NCBI GenBank assembly: GCA_023396225.1
Contig: JAEWWT010000027.1
Coordinates: forward strand, 62,001-126,000
From: Bacillota bacterium
Lineage (GTDB): Bacteria; Bacillota; Clostridia; Oscillospirales; Ruminococcaceae
DNA: 64,000 nucleotides
Reading direction: 5' to 3'
The notes under the pieces: generated by a model
Database searches by the model: none
Told to the model about the DNA's origin: nothing
The model's input: only the letters and a program-made list of their open reading frames with translations
Part shown: piece by piece, positions 46,628-55,364 of the stretch
Numbering within the stretch: the stretch's first letter is position 1
Layout: each line of letters opens with the position of its first letter
Made by a program: the position numbers and the translations under genes

Positions 46628-47791
46628 ATGTTTAATATACAAACTTTAAATAAGATATCTGAATATGGTACAGATAACTTTGACAAGGCAAAGTACAATA
46701 TTGCCGATACTATTGATAATCCTGATGCTATAATGGTTCGTTCCGCTGCTATGCATGACATGGCTTTCGGTTCAAATCTCCTTGCTATCGCAAGAGCCGG
46801 TGCAGGAGTAAACAATATTCCTGTTGACAAGTGCGCAGAAGCTGGTATCTGTGTATTCAATACACCGGGTGCTAATGCTAACGCTGTTAAGGAACTTGTT
46901 ATTGCAGGTCTTCTTCTTTCTTCACGTAATATTCCTGATGCTATGGTCTGGGCTCAGACACTCAAGGGAAACGGCGCTGAAGTTGGAAAGATGGTTGAAA
47001 AGGGTAAGGGACAGTTTGTTGGTCCTGAAATCATGGGCAAGACACTTGGCGTTATCGGTCTTGGAGCAATCGGCGTACTTGTTGCTAATGCTGCAATCGC
47101 TCTCGGAATGAAGGTAGTAGGATATGACCCATTCCTTTCCGTAAAGGCTGCTCTTGGTCTTGATCCTAAGGCTGTTGCTGTAAGCAATATCAAGGACGTT
47201 TACGCTGCTGCTGATTATATAACAATCCACGTTCCTTACAATGCAGATACAAAGGGAACAATCAATGCTGACACTATTGCAATGATGAAGGACGGAGTAA
47301 GAATCCTTAACTTTGCAAGAGGTGAACTCGTTGATACAGATTCCATTCTTGCAGCTCTTGAAAGCGGCAAGGTTTCTGCTTATGTTGTTGACTTCCCTTC
47401 TGATGAAGTTCTCGGAGTAAAGAATGTAATTGCTATTCCTCACCTTGGCGCTTCAACACCTGAATCAGAAGACAACTGTGCAATGATGGCTGCTCTTGAA
47501 CTTATCGACTACATCGAAAATGGTAATATCAAGAACAGTGTCAACTATCCTGACGCAGAAATGACTGCTTCCGGAACAAAGGTATGCATTATGCATAAGA
47601 ATATCCCATCAGTTATTTCTCATATTTCAGCAGCATTTGGCGATGAAAAGATTAACATCGACAATATGCTCAACAAGTCCAAGAAGGACTATGCTTATAC
47701 CATGGTAGATGCAGCAGGCAATGTAACAGATGCAATTATTGCCAAGCTGACAGCTATAGATAGTGTCATTAAAGTAAGAGTTATCAAGTAA
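46628..47791 (+). CDS. serA: D-3-phosphoglycerate dehydrogenase
   Basis: SerA oxidises 3-phosphoglycerate with NAD+ in the first step of serine synthesis. The 387-residue enzyme has the NAD-binding glycine motif GVIGLGAIGVLVANAAIALG, the family signature with catalytic residues (MMKDGVRILNFARGELVDT) and AIPHLGASTPESEDN. A C-terminal ACT domain (HKNIPSVISHISAAFGDE) is likely to bind serine and give feedback inhibition. ATGs at 46616 and 46628 are in frame; the first overlaps the binding site, so I use 46628. It shares the serC promoter unless the structured element upstream contains another signal. Confidence 0.95.
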   Translation: MFNIQTLNKISEYGTDNFDKAKYNIADTIDNPDAIMVRSAAMHDMAFGSNLLAIARAGAGVNNIPVDKCAEAGICVFNTPGANANAVKELVIAGLLLSSRNIPDAMVWAQTLKGNGAEVGKMVEKGKGQFVGPEIMGKTLGVIGLGAIGVLVANAAIALGMKVVGYDPFLSVKAALGLDPKAVAVSNIKDVYAAADYITIHVPYNADTKGTINADTIAMMKDGVRILNFARGELVDTDSILAALESGKVSAYVVDFPSDEVLGVKNVIAIPHLGASTPESEDNCAMMAALELIDYIENGNIKNSVNYPDAEMTASGTKVCIMHKNIPSVISHISAAFGDEKINIDNMLNKSKKDYAYTMVDAAGNVTDAIIAKLTAIDSVIKVRVIK

Positions 47792-47829
47792 GAAACAACA
47801 CTATGTAAACTTAATTGGAGGTTTCAATC

Positions 47830-48180
47830 ATGAACAACGAAATCAAGTCTTTTGATCAAGGTGACGTTCAGGCTAATAAGGGAATAGCTATTTTAATGGC
47901 TATTATTCCAGTTCTTTTCTTCCTTCCACTTGTGATGGATGACAAAAAGAATTCCGCTTTCTTAAAACATCAGGCAAATCAGACATTAATCTACTTTATA
48001 GCAGCTGCAGCATCAGGAATCGTTTGTACGATTCTTGCACTTATTCCTGTAATAGGCTGGATAATCAGTGTTTTAGTTCCTATTGCTATTTTTGTAGCTT
48101 ACATTTTAAATATTGTAAATGCTGCTACAGGTAATGGAAAGAGCCTTCCTTTTGTAGGAACAATTCAGATCATCAAGTAA
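47830..48180 (+). CDS. Small membrane protein, DUF4870/Tic20-like
   Basis: The 116-residue protein has three membrane helices (AILMAIIPVLFFLPLVM; TLIYFIAAAASGIVCTILALI; IISVLVPIAIFVAYILNIV) with the motif FLKHQANQTLIYF between the first two. This resembles the DUF4870 or Tic20-like small membrane proteins of firmicutes, whose role is unknown. TTGGAGG lies ten bases before the ATG. It is 38 bases downstream of serA and ends at a strong terminator, so it is probably the last gene of the serC-serA transcript. Confidence 0.8.
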   Translation: MNNEIKSFDQGDVQANKGIAILMAIIPVLFFLPLVMDDKKNSAFLKHQANQTLIYFIAAAASGIVCTILALIPVIGWIISVLVPIAIFVAYILNIVNAATGNGKSLPFVGTIQIIK

Positions 48181-48201
48181 TAGCAATTTTAACTCTTACA
48201 T

Positions 48202-48232
48202 AAAAAGCACCCGATTTAATTCGGGTGCTTTT
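48202..48232. terminator. Bidirectional terminator after the 47830 gene
   Basis: AAAAGCACCCGA pairs with TCGGGTGCTTTT around six bases; it separates the converging serC-serA and recG-CDF transcripts. Confidence 0.95.
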
Positions 48233-48235
48233 GTT

Positions 48236-49153
48236 TTACTCTGTTGTATTATTTTCAGACTCTTCTTTTGGTTTTGTCGGATTCACATGAACCATGCAAT
48301 GTTTGACGGTAGGAAATTGTGTTTCAATGGCTTCATGTACACTTTCAGCAATATAATGTGCATCCCATAAAGTCTGGTTTCCATCTGTTCCTATTTCTAT
48401 ATCTACGTAAATCTTGTCGCCGAAAAGCCTTGTTTTTATCTCATCAAGTGAGTCAACACCATCAATGTCTGTAATGGCAATCTTAATTTTTTCAACGGTA
48501 TCTGAATCGGCAGAGGCATCAACAAGCTTGTTAGTGCTATCTTTGAAAATATCATAGGCAGCTTTTACAATAAATAAGCAAATAACAAGGCTTGCAACTG
48601 AATCAAGAACAGGTGCTCCCATTCTTGCACCAAATATACCAATAAAACTTCCAATTGAAGATAATGCGTCTGTGCGGTGGTGCCATGCGTCAGCCGCCAG
48701 AGCGCTTGAATTTATTTTCTTTGCAGCAGCCTTAGTAAACCAGAACATCCACTCTTTAACGACTATTGAAATTATAGCGGCAGCCAACGGAAGCATAGAA
48801 GGAACAGAATTATTTGCATAGTTTCCCTCTACAATGTTGATGACAGCATCATAACCTATTCCCAATCCTGTAATTGCAAGTACAACGGCAAGAAGTACAG
48901 ATGCAATACATTCCATTTTTTCATGCCCATAAGCATGACCTTTATCAGCTGCTTTGTTAGAAACCCTTACCCCAATTATAACAATGATGGTGCTGAAAAC
49001 GTCTGAAGCAGAGTGAATGGCATCAGAAATCATTGCTTCTGAATTTCCGATAATTCCTGCAAGAAACTTGAATACAGAAAGCAGGATGTTTACGATAATG
49101 CTAACCTTTGAAACATGCATTGCAAGTTGCAGTGGGGTTCTATTTTTTCTCAT
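48236..49153 (-). CDS. Cation diffusion facilitator (CDF) transporter
   Basis: CDF proteins export divalent metals such as Zn, Fe, Co or Mn by proton exchange. The 305-residue protein has about six helices. The metal-binding motifs are SDAIHSASDVF in the second helix and AADAWHHRTDALSSIG in the fifth, both of HxxxD type. A C-terminal cytoplasmic regulatory domain (VDSLDEIKTRLFGDKIYVD) follows. HHRTD could suggest zinc, but metal specificity is not certain. The start is ATG at 49153 (MRKNRTPLQ) with AGAAAGGA upstream. It lies 35 bases after recG. Confidence 0.92.
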   Translation of the reverse strand: MRKNRTPLQLAMHVSKVSIIVNILLSVFKFLAGIIGNSEAMISDAIHSASDVFSTIIVIIGVRVSNKAADKGHAYGHEKMECIASVLLAVVLAITGLGIGYDAVINIVEGNYANNSVPSMLPLAAAIISIVVKEWMFWFTKAAAKKINSSALAADAWHHRTDALSSIGSFIGIFGARMGAPVLDSVASLVICLFIVKAAYDIFKDSTNKLVDASADSDTVEKIKIAITDIDGVDSLDEIKTRLFGDKIYVDIEIGTDGNQTLWDAHYIAESVHEAIETQFPTVKHCMVHVNPTKPKEESENNTTE

Positions 49154-49188
49154 TAATATCAATCCTTTCTGATATTAGTTAAGATAAA

Positions 49189-51225
49189 TCAGTTCATCCC
49201 GTCTGATATGTCCTTTGAAAACATTTTGTCTGTCTGACGTTTCAGCTCAGGGAACATTGACAAGTCAGGACTTATGTTAAGAATCTTTTTTGCGGCATTT
49301 TGTGACATGAATAATATTTCTTTATCGTTTGTAATATCTGCAATTTTCATTTCAGGCAGACCATGTTGACGGCTTCCAAAGAAATCACCGGCTCCTCTTA
49401 GTCGTAGATCCTCCTCTGATATTTTAAATCCATCAGATGTTGAGGTCATTATTTTGAGGCGTTCACGGGTTTCAGGTGAGGCATTGTCGGTGACAAGTAT
49501 ACAGTAGCTTTTGTATTTTCCTCTTCCAACACGTCCACGAAGCTGATGAAGCTGTGATAAGCCAAATCTGTCCGAGCTTTCAATCATCATAACAGTTGAA
49601 TTAGGAACATCCACACCGACTTCAACAACTGTTGTGGAAACAAGCAGGTCATATTTACCGTTGTTAAAATCTGCCATGACTTTGTCTTTATCGTTACTGG
49701 ACATTTTTCCATGTAAAAGCCCTACATTGTATGAAGCAAACTGCTTTTTTGCAAGCTTGTTTGCATAGTCTTTTGCGGAGGCAATCCCACTTTCGGATTC
49801 CTCAATGGCAGGACAAATAAGATAACCTTGCCGGCCATTGTCAAGCTCATTCTTTACAAAGCTATATGCTCGCTCACGGAGTTTTCCTGTAACGGCATAG
49901 GTTTCAATTTTCTGTCGTCCTTTCGGAAGCTGATTTATTACTGAAATGTCAAGGTCACCGTAAATAATAAGTGCAAGTGTTCTTGGAATAGGTGTTGCAC
50001 TCATTACAAGTTTGTGTGGATTGCAGCCTTTTCCTGCAAGTGCCGCACGCTGATTTACACCAAAACGGTGTTGTTCGTCTGTTATTACAAGCGCAAGCCT
50101 TTTGAATGATGTAGTTTCAGATATAAGTGCATGAGTTCCGACAATAACACTGTATTCACCGTCAGCAATCTGCTCTTTTAGAGTAGCCTTCTGCTTAGGC
50201 GTAAGAGAACCTGTCAGACAGCATACTTTTACTCCTATGGGTTCAAGAAATGAAGAAAGGGTTGTATAGTGCTGTTTTGCGAGTATTTCAGTTGGTGCCA
50301 TCAATGCAGTCTGGCAGCCGTTTTTGTGTGCAATGAAAGCAGCAGCTGCTGCAACAGCCGTCTTACCTGAACCGACATCACCCTGAACAAGCCTGTTCAT
50401 TGGCGAGTCTGAACACATGTCATCAATAATTTCGTGCATAGCTCTGGTCTGCGCACCTGTCAATTCAAAAGGCAGGGAAGAGCAAAACTCTTCTATAAGT
50501 TCATCTGAACAATACATCTTATAACCAGGGGTTTCCTGGTTTCGTCCTTTCAGTAGGAGAAGTCCTAACTGAAGCCGCAGGAGTTCATCAAAGGCAAGCC
50601 GCTTTTTTGCTATCTCTGCGGCATGGTCGCTTTCAGGAAAGTGAATATTTCTGACAGCATATTCAAGGGTACAGAGTTCATTTTCTATGCGTATATCATC
50701 GGGAAGTGTGTCTGTAATCCGTTCTGAAATGTGCATCAACGCATATTTCAGACTACCAATCAGCATGTTATTTGTCAATCCTTCAGTAAGGTGGTACACA
50801 GGTTTAAATAAAACGGGCTCATCTGCACGGATAAACTGCGGAGTATTCATTTCCTTGCGTGTAAGGTTGCCTGTGATTTTACCACTGAAAATGTATTCTT
50901 CTCCCTCCTTGAGTGCATCAAAGTAGTATTGATTGTTATATATAATTATCGAAATTTTATCTGAACCATCATCTGCAACAGCCTTATATAAGGTAAGTCC
51001 CTTGCGGATTCTTGCGGCAGGAATTTTTTTTGTTATCAAAGCTTTAACGACGTAATGCTCGTTGATTACAGTATCGGATATTTCTGTAGGACAGCTGAAA
51101 TCAATGTACCCACGAGGATAATCAGTAATAAGATCATAGACCGTTTTTATACCAAGCTTTGTGTATAACTCTGCACGTTTAGTACCTATACCTGGGATTG
51201 CAGTAACCGGAGAATCAAGTGTCAT
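49189..51225 (-). CDS. recG: ATP-dependent DNA helicase RecG
   Basis: RecG drives regression of stalled replication forks and branch migration. The 678-residue protein has an N-terminal wedge domain with the helix-hairpin-helix-like ITAIPGIGTKRAELYTKLGI opening, Walker A in LVQGDVGSGKTAVAAAAAF, motif II in LVITDEQHRFGV and motif VI around LSQLHQLRGRVGRGKYKSY. The short C-terminal region is typical. It begins at an ATG with a GGAGG-like site in AGGGAGG, and the CDF transporter gene follows. Confidence 0.95.
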   Translation of the reverse strand: MTLDSPVTAIPGIGTKRAELYTKLGIKTVYDLITDYPRGYIDFSCPTEISDTVINEHYVVKALITKKIPAARIRKGLTLYKAVADDGSDKISIIIYNNQYYFDALKEGEEYIFSGKITGNLTRKEMNTPQFIRADEPVLFKPVYHLTEGLTNNMLIGSLKYALMHISERITDTLPDDIRIENELCTLEYAVRNIHFPESDHAAEIAKKRLAFDELLRLQLGLLLLKGRNQETPGYKMYCSDELIEEFCSSLPFELTGAQTRAMHEIIDDMCSDSPMNRLVQGDVGSGKTAVAAAAAFIAHKNGCQTALMAPTEILAKQHYTTLSSFLEPIGVKVCCLTGSLTPKQKATLKEQIADGEYSVIVGTHALISETTSFKRLALVITDEQHRFGVNQRAALAGKGCNPHKLVMSATPIPRTLALIIYGDLDISVINQLPKGRQKIETYAVTGKLRERAYSFVKNELDNGRQGYLICPAIEESESGIASAKDYANKLAKKQFASYNVGLLHGKMSSNDKDKVMADFNNGKYDLLVSTTVVEVGVDVPNSTVMMIESSDRFGLSQLHQLRGRVGRGKYKSYCILVTDNASPETRERLKIMTSTSDGFKISEEDLRLRGAGDFFGSRQHGLPEMKIADITNDKEILFMSQNAAKKILNISPDLSMFPELKRQTDKMFSKDISDGMN

Positions 51226-51253
51226 ATATTCACCTCCCTTGTCAAATTGTTTA

Positions 51254-51288
51254 AGTAGGCATGCTTACAAGTCAGTATGCTAACAAGT
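51254..51288. repeat. Degenerate tandem repeat upstream of recG
   Basis: AGTAGGCATGCTTACAAGT is followed by AGTATGCTAACAAGT, so GNATGCTNACAAGT occurs twice about 20 bases apart, in the recG leader. It could be a pair of binding sites. Confidence 0.45.
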
Positions 51289-51323
51289 TAGCGGTAAGTA
51301 ATTTTGTGCCTATATATGCGGAG

Positions 51324-51346
51324 AGGGCAGATAAAAATCTGCCCTT
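51324..51346. terminator. Hairpin between ftsH and recG
   Basis: AGGGCAGAT pairs perfectly with ATCTGCCCT around five bases, 20 bases after the ftsH stop. T residues follow mainly on the plus strand, so on the minus strand it is a weaker stop. Confidence 0.7.
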
Positions 51347-51365
51347 TCTTATTATATGATATTAA

Positions 51366-53438
51366 TTAATCGTTTGTGTTGTTTATGTCGTCTTCGGAAA
51401 CCTCATTATCCTGCTTGTTATCATCAAGCGAGAGTTCATCAGGGAGAGTTTCTGCGGATGAATCCTCAGAATCAGTTGGAGCATTGTCCTCAGACTTTGT
51501 TTCATCCATTGAGCCGGTGTCAGTAACATCAAGCTTTGAGCCGATATCAACTGTTTCCTTCATTTTATTTTCCTTTTCACGGCGCATTTCAATGTTAAAT
51601 TCGCCCTTCATGAACTTGTCAAAATCATCAGCTTCAATTTTCTCAAATTCAAGAAGATATTCAGCAAGCTTGTTAAGTTGGTCAATATGCTCTTCTAGAA
51701 TAACTTTTGCCTGCTTGTAAGCAGCTTCAACAATTCTCTTAACTTCCGCATCAATTTCAGCCGCAACAGCGTCGCTGTAAGTCTTTGTATGGCCGTAATC
51801 CTTACCGATGAATACTTCTTCATCATCGCTTCCATAAACAACAGGACCAATTGCGTCGGAGAAACCATACTTTGTAACCATTGAACGTGCAACCTTTGAT
51901 GCTCTCTGGAGGTCATTTGAAGCACCTGTACAAACATCATCAAATATAACAGATTCCGCAACACGTCCGCCGAGAAGCATTACTATTTCTTCATGCATCT
52001 TGCGCTTTGTAACGTGCAAATCATCAGTATCGGGTCTTGTTAATGTAAGACCGGCAGCAAATCCTCTCGGAATAGTAGTAACCTGCTGAACCTTATCCTG
52101 TGTTTCAAGATAAAAGGCTGTGATTGCGTGACCGCACTCATGAAATGCAGTAATCTTTCTGTCACGGTCTGTAACAACACGAGATTTCTTTTCAGGACCT
52201 GCAATAACCTTAAGAGTAGCTTCCTCGATATCATTTTCAATGATAGCTTTTCTGTTGTTCTTTGCAGCAAGAAGAGCGGCTTCATTAAGAAGATTTTCAA
52301 GATCCGCACCCGTAAAGCCCTGTGTGGTTTTAGCAATAACGTTAAGGTCAACGTCAGGACCAAGCGGCTTCTTTCTTGAATGAACCTTGAGAATTTCTTC
52401 TCTTCCCTTGACGTTAGGATAGTTTACAACAATCTGTCTGTCGAAACGTCCCGGACGGAGAAGTGCAGGATCAAGAATGTCACGTCTGTTTGTAGCGGCA
52501 ATAACGATAACTCCTTCATTGCCTTCAAAACCATCCATCTCAACAAGGAGCTGGTTAAGAGTCTGTTCACGTTCATCATGTCCGCCGCCGAGACCAGCGC
52601 CTCTGTGACGTCCTACTGCGTCAATTTCATCTATAAATACGATTGATGGTGAATTTTTCTTTGCGGTTTCAAAAAGGTCACGAACCCTTGATGCACCTAC
52701 ACCGACAAACATTTCAACGAAGTCCGAACCAGAGATTGAGAAGAAAGGAACGCCTGCTTCACCAGCAACAGCCTTTGCAAGAAGTGTTTTACCTGTACCT
52801 GGAGGTCCGAGGAGAAGAACACCCTTAGGGATTCTTGCGCCGATTTCGTTATATTTCTTAGGATTTCTCAGGAAGTCAACAATTTCAGTAAGTTCACCTT
52901 TTTCTTCATCAGCACCGGCAACGTCCTCAAATGTTGTCTTTTTACCCTTTGATTCGTTTTTAACCTTTGCTTTTCCAAAATTGCTTATCTTTCCGCCGCC
53001 GTTAGCCTGGCGCATCATGAAGATGAACAGGAAAACCATAAGTCCGACGATAAGAAGTGACGGAAGAACGCTTACCATCCAGGTATTGTCCTGAATTCTG
53101 AAATAATCAGTAACAAGAGGAGCATCAGGATTTAGCTTGTTATACTCCTGTCTGTAATTTTCATTTTCATTCTGGATTTCATCGATAAAAAGTGATACGT
53201 TAGGAACAGTATACTTAATTTTATTCTCAACGCCCTTGACATGCATTTCAAGTTCGCCTGTTCCGAGGTCAAATGTATAATCGGTAACCTGATAGTTATC
53301 AAAATACTGCATTACTTCGGAATAGGTGTATTCCGATTTAGTTTGTGATGACTGATTGAGGAAAAATACGAAAATCCCCATCAATGCGATTATTATTAAA
53401 ACATAGACCAGTATGCCCTTGCTTTTTTTTGAACCCAT
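51366..53438 (-). CDS. ftsH: ATP-dependent zinc metalloprotease FtsH
   Basis: FtsH degrades misassembled membrane proteins and regulatory substrates. The 690-residue protein has two membrane helices (residues 8-26 and about 110-130), the AAA domain with LLGPPGTGKTLLAKAVAG, the pore motif MFVGVGASRVRD and SRH region TNRRDILDPALLRPGRFD. The protease domain has the zinc motif FHECGHAITAF. The C-terminal 60 residues are acidic and low-complexity. It follows hpt, as in the common tilS-hpt-ftsH cluster. Confidence 0.96.
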   Translation of the reverse strand: MGSKKSKGILVYVLIIIALMGIFVFFLNQSSQTKSEYTYSEVMQYFDNYQVTDYTFDLGTGELEMHVKGVENKIKYTVPNVSLFIDEIQNENENYRQEYNKLNPDAPLVTDYFRIQDNTWMVSVLPSLLIVGLMVFLFIFMMRQANGGGKISNFGKAKVKNESKGKKTTFEDVAGADEEKGELTEIVDFLRNPKKYNEIGARIPKGVLLLGPPGTGKTLLAKAVAGEAGVPFFSISGSDFVEMFVGVGASRVRDLFETAKKNSPSIVFIDEIDAVGRHRGAGLGGGHDEREQTLNQLLVEMDGFEGNEGVIVIAATNRRDILDPALLRPGRFDRQIVVNYPNVKGREEILKVHSRKKPLGPDVDLNVIAKTTQGFTGADLENLLNEAALLAAKNNRKAIIENDIEEATLKVIAGPEKKSRVVTDRDRKITAFHECGHAITAFYLETQDKVQQVTTIPRGFAAGLTLTRPDTDDLHVTKRKMHEEIVMLLGGRVAESVIFDDVCTGASNDLQRASKVARSMVTKYGFSDAIGPVVYGSDDEEVFIGKDYGHTKTYSDAVAAEIDAEVKRIVEAAYKQAKVILEEHIDQLNKLAEYLLEFEKIEADDFDKFMKGEFNIEMRREKENKMKETVDIGSKLDVTDTGSMDETKSEDNAPTDSEDSSAETLPDELSLDDNKQDNEVSEDDINNTND

Positions 53439-53482
53439 TATAATACTCCTTAATTATCAGTGATTGTCAGGCAACGCAGTTT

Positions 53483-54022
53483 TTATTTTTCACTGTATTC
53501 TGCAATATATGGAAGATTCCTGTATATTTCCGCACAGTCAAGTCCGTATCCCACAACGAACATATCGGGAATTTTAAAGCAGACTTTATCAGCTTCAAAA
53601 GGTACTTCTCTTCTTGCAGGCTTATCCAGGAAAGTAACAACCTTAAGTGAAAGAGGATTTCTTGTTCTGAGAAGCTTGCATACCTCGCTTAGAGTTCTGC
53701 CGCTGTCGATGATATCTTCAACAATAAGTACGTGGTATCCAGAAATATCTCTTTTAAGGTCCATTGTAATATTTACATTTCCTGTTGAAACTGTGCCGTT
53801 AAAGTAGCTTTCAGTACACATGAATCCGACTTCACAAGGGATAGTAATTTCTCGGCAAAGGTCAGCAAGAAAAATAAATGCGCCTTTAAGTATACTTACG
53901 AGCAGTAAAGGCTTGCCAGTATATTCTTCGCTTATTAGTTTACCCATTTCTTTGAGTTTTACTTTAATTTCTTTTTCTGAAATAATAACCTTGCTGATGT
54001 TATCAGTTAAACTTTTATTCAT
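53483..54022 (-). CDS. hpt: Hypoxanthine phosphoribosyltransferase
   Basis: Hpt salvages hypoxanthine and guanine with PRPP. The 179-residue enzyme contains LLVSILKGAFIFLADLCREI, the PRPP-binding motif VLIVEDIIDSGRTLSEV and a C-terminal KIPDMFVVGYGLDCAEIYRN. It overlaps tilS by eight bases, as in Bacillus-type clusters, and is followed 44 bases later by ftsH. Confidence 0.95.
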   Translation of the reverse strand: MNKSLTDNISKVIISEKEIKVKLKEMGKLISEEYTGKPLLLVSILKGAFIFLADLCREITIPCEVGFMCTESYFNGTVSTGNVNITMDLKRDISGYHVLIVEDIIDSGRTLSEVCKLLRTRNPLSLKVVTFLDKPARREVPFEADKVCFKIPDMFVVGYGLDCAEIYRNLPYIAEYSEK

Positions 54023-55337
54023 TATCCAAAACCTTCACTGTAATAATTTTTTTCGCAGATAAATCTGCTTTTACACGTTCGTCTGCTCCAAAGCCTTCAA
54101 CCCAAATAATTCCCATGTCATCGCAGAGAACAGCTTGTTTCCAGCGCATTTCCGACGGAACGGATGCGTTCATCAGCTTCTTGAGACTGCTGTGAAACGG
54201 TCTTCCTGAAAGCTGAATTCTATCTCCTGCACGCCTGTTGCGCAAAACAATATCACCATGTATTTTATCATAATCAAGGCGATAGTTTGTTAATTTTTTA
54301 TTAACAATGTTTTCAAAAACACCTATATCACAGCATTTTATATCAATTATCACTTTTCTGTCACAAACAAAGCGGTTTTCACCCTCATGTAAAGGGGCTG
54401 AAAATTCATATTCCTGTTTCTTGTTAATAGTTCTTATCTCAAGACAGCCATTTGTGCATACCGCAAAGACATCTCCAGATAGGTTTACGGAGCCACCACT
54501 TAGCAGTGCTTTGTTAATAAGCATTATTCTGTCTGAACTAACCTGCATATTATGCTCTTTCAATGCAGAAATAATACATCTTCTGCGGATAACCTCATCA
54601 CATTTATCCAAAGGTTTATTTATAAATTTTGACGATACATTATCAATATATTTATTTTCATTAAAAAGTATTTGCGTCATGGTATCTATATTTGACAAAA
54701 AACCTGCGTTTAATTCTTTCATAAGAGGAATAATTGTATGACGGATTTTGTTTCGTGAAAAATCATCAGAAAGATTCGTGCTGTCAGTAACATAATCCTG
54801 ATTATGCTCTTTCAGATACACTTCAATTTCCTCACGGGTACAGCTTAATAGTGGACGGATAATGTTGTCCCTTACAGGCGGAATTCCTGTAAGTCCCTTT
54901 AAACCTGTTCCTCTTGCAAGGTTGAAAAGAACAGTTTCTGCGTTATCGTTAAGATTATGCGCTGTTGTAATCTTGTCGCAATGAAGTTCGTTGAAAGCCT
55001 TGTAACGCAGCTCTCTTGCTGCTTCTTCGCAGGAAAGACCTTTTTCTGCGGCAAGCGTTTTAACATCAACATGTCTGATTTCAAGCGGAATATCAAGTCT
55101 TTTGCACAAGTCAGCACAGAATTTTTCATCTCTGTCGCTTTCTTCACCACGAAGATGATGGTTCACATGAACAGCTTTAACAGTTATTTTGTAACGCTCC
55201 GAAAACTCATTTAGTACAAGCAGAAGGCAAACGCTGTCTGCACCGCCGGAAAGAGCGGCATAAACGACATCACCTTTTTCAAGCATATTATGCTTTGAAA
55301 TTGTACTTTCAGCTTTTTCGGAAAGCATAACTGGCAT
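54015..55337 (-). CDS. tilS: tRNA(Ile)-lysidine synthase
   Basis: TilS adds lysine to C34 of tRNA-Ile(CAU), changing its anticodon reading. The 440-residue protein has the N-terminal PP-loop ATPase VYAALSGGADSVCLL and VHVNHHLRGEESDRDEKFC, followed by TAHNLNDNAETVLFNLARGT and GLKGLTGIPP. The C-terminal substrate-binding domain (IVLRNRRAGDRIQLSGR, SLKKLMNASVPSEMR) is complete. The ATG at 55337 has AGAAAGGA upstream. It overlaps hpt by eight bases. Confidence 0.95.
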   Translation of the reverse strand: MPVMLSEKAESTISKHNMLEKGDVVYAALSGGADSVCLLLVLNEFSERYKITVKAVHVNHHLRGEESDRDEKFCADLCKRLDIPLEIRHVDVKTLAAEKGLSCEEAARELRYKAFNELHCDKITTAHNLNDNAETVLFNLARGTGLKGLTGIPPVRDNIIRPLLSCTREEIEVYLKEHNQDYVTDSTNLSDDFSRNKIRHTIIPLMKELNAGFLSNIDTMTQILFNENKYIDNVSSKFINKPLDKCDEVIRRRCIISALKEHNMQVSSDRIMLINKALLSGGSVNLSGDVFAVCTNGCLEIRTINKKQEYEFSAPLHEGENRFVCDRKVIIDIKCCDIGVFENIVNKKLTNYRLDYDKIHGDIVLRNRRAGDRIQLSGRPFHSSLKKLMNASVPSEMRWKQAVLCDDMGIIWVEGFGADERVKADLSAKKIITVKVLDNE

Positions 55338-55364
55338 AACTGAGATTTTCCTTTCTGATAGAAA

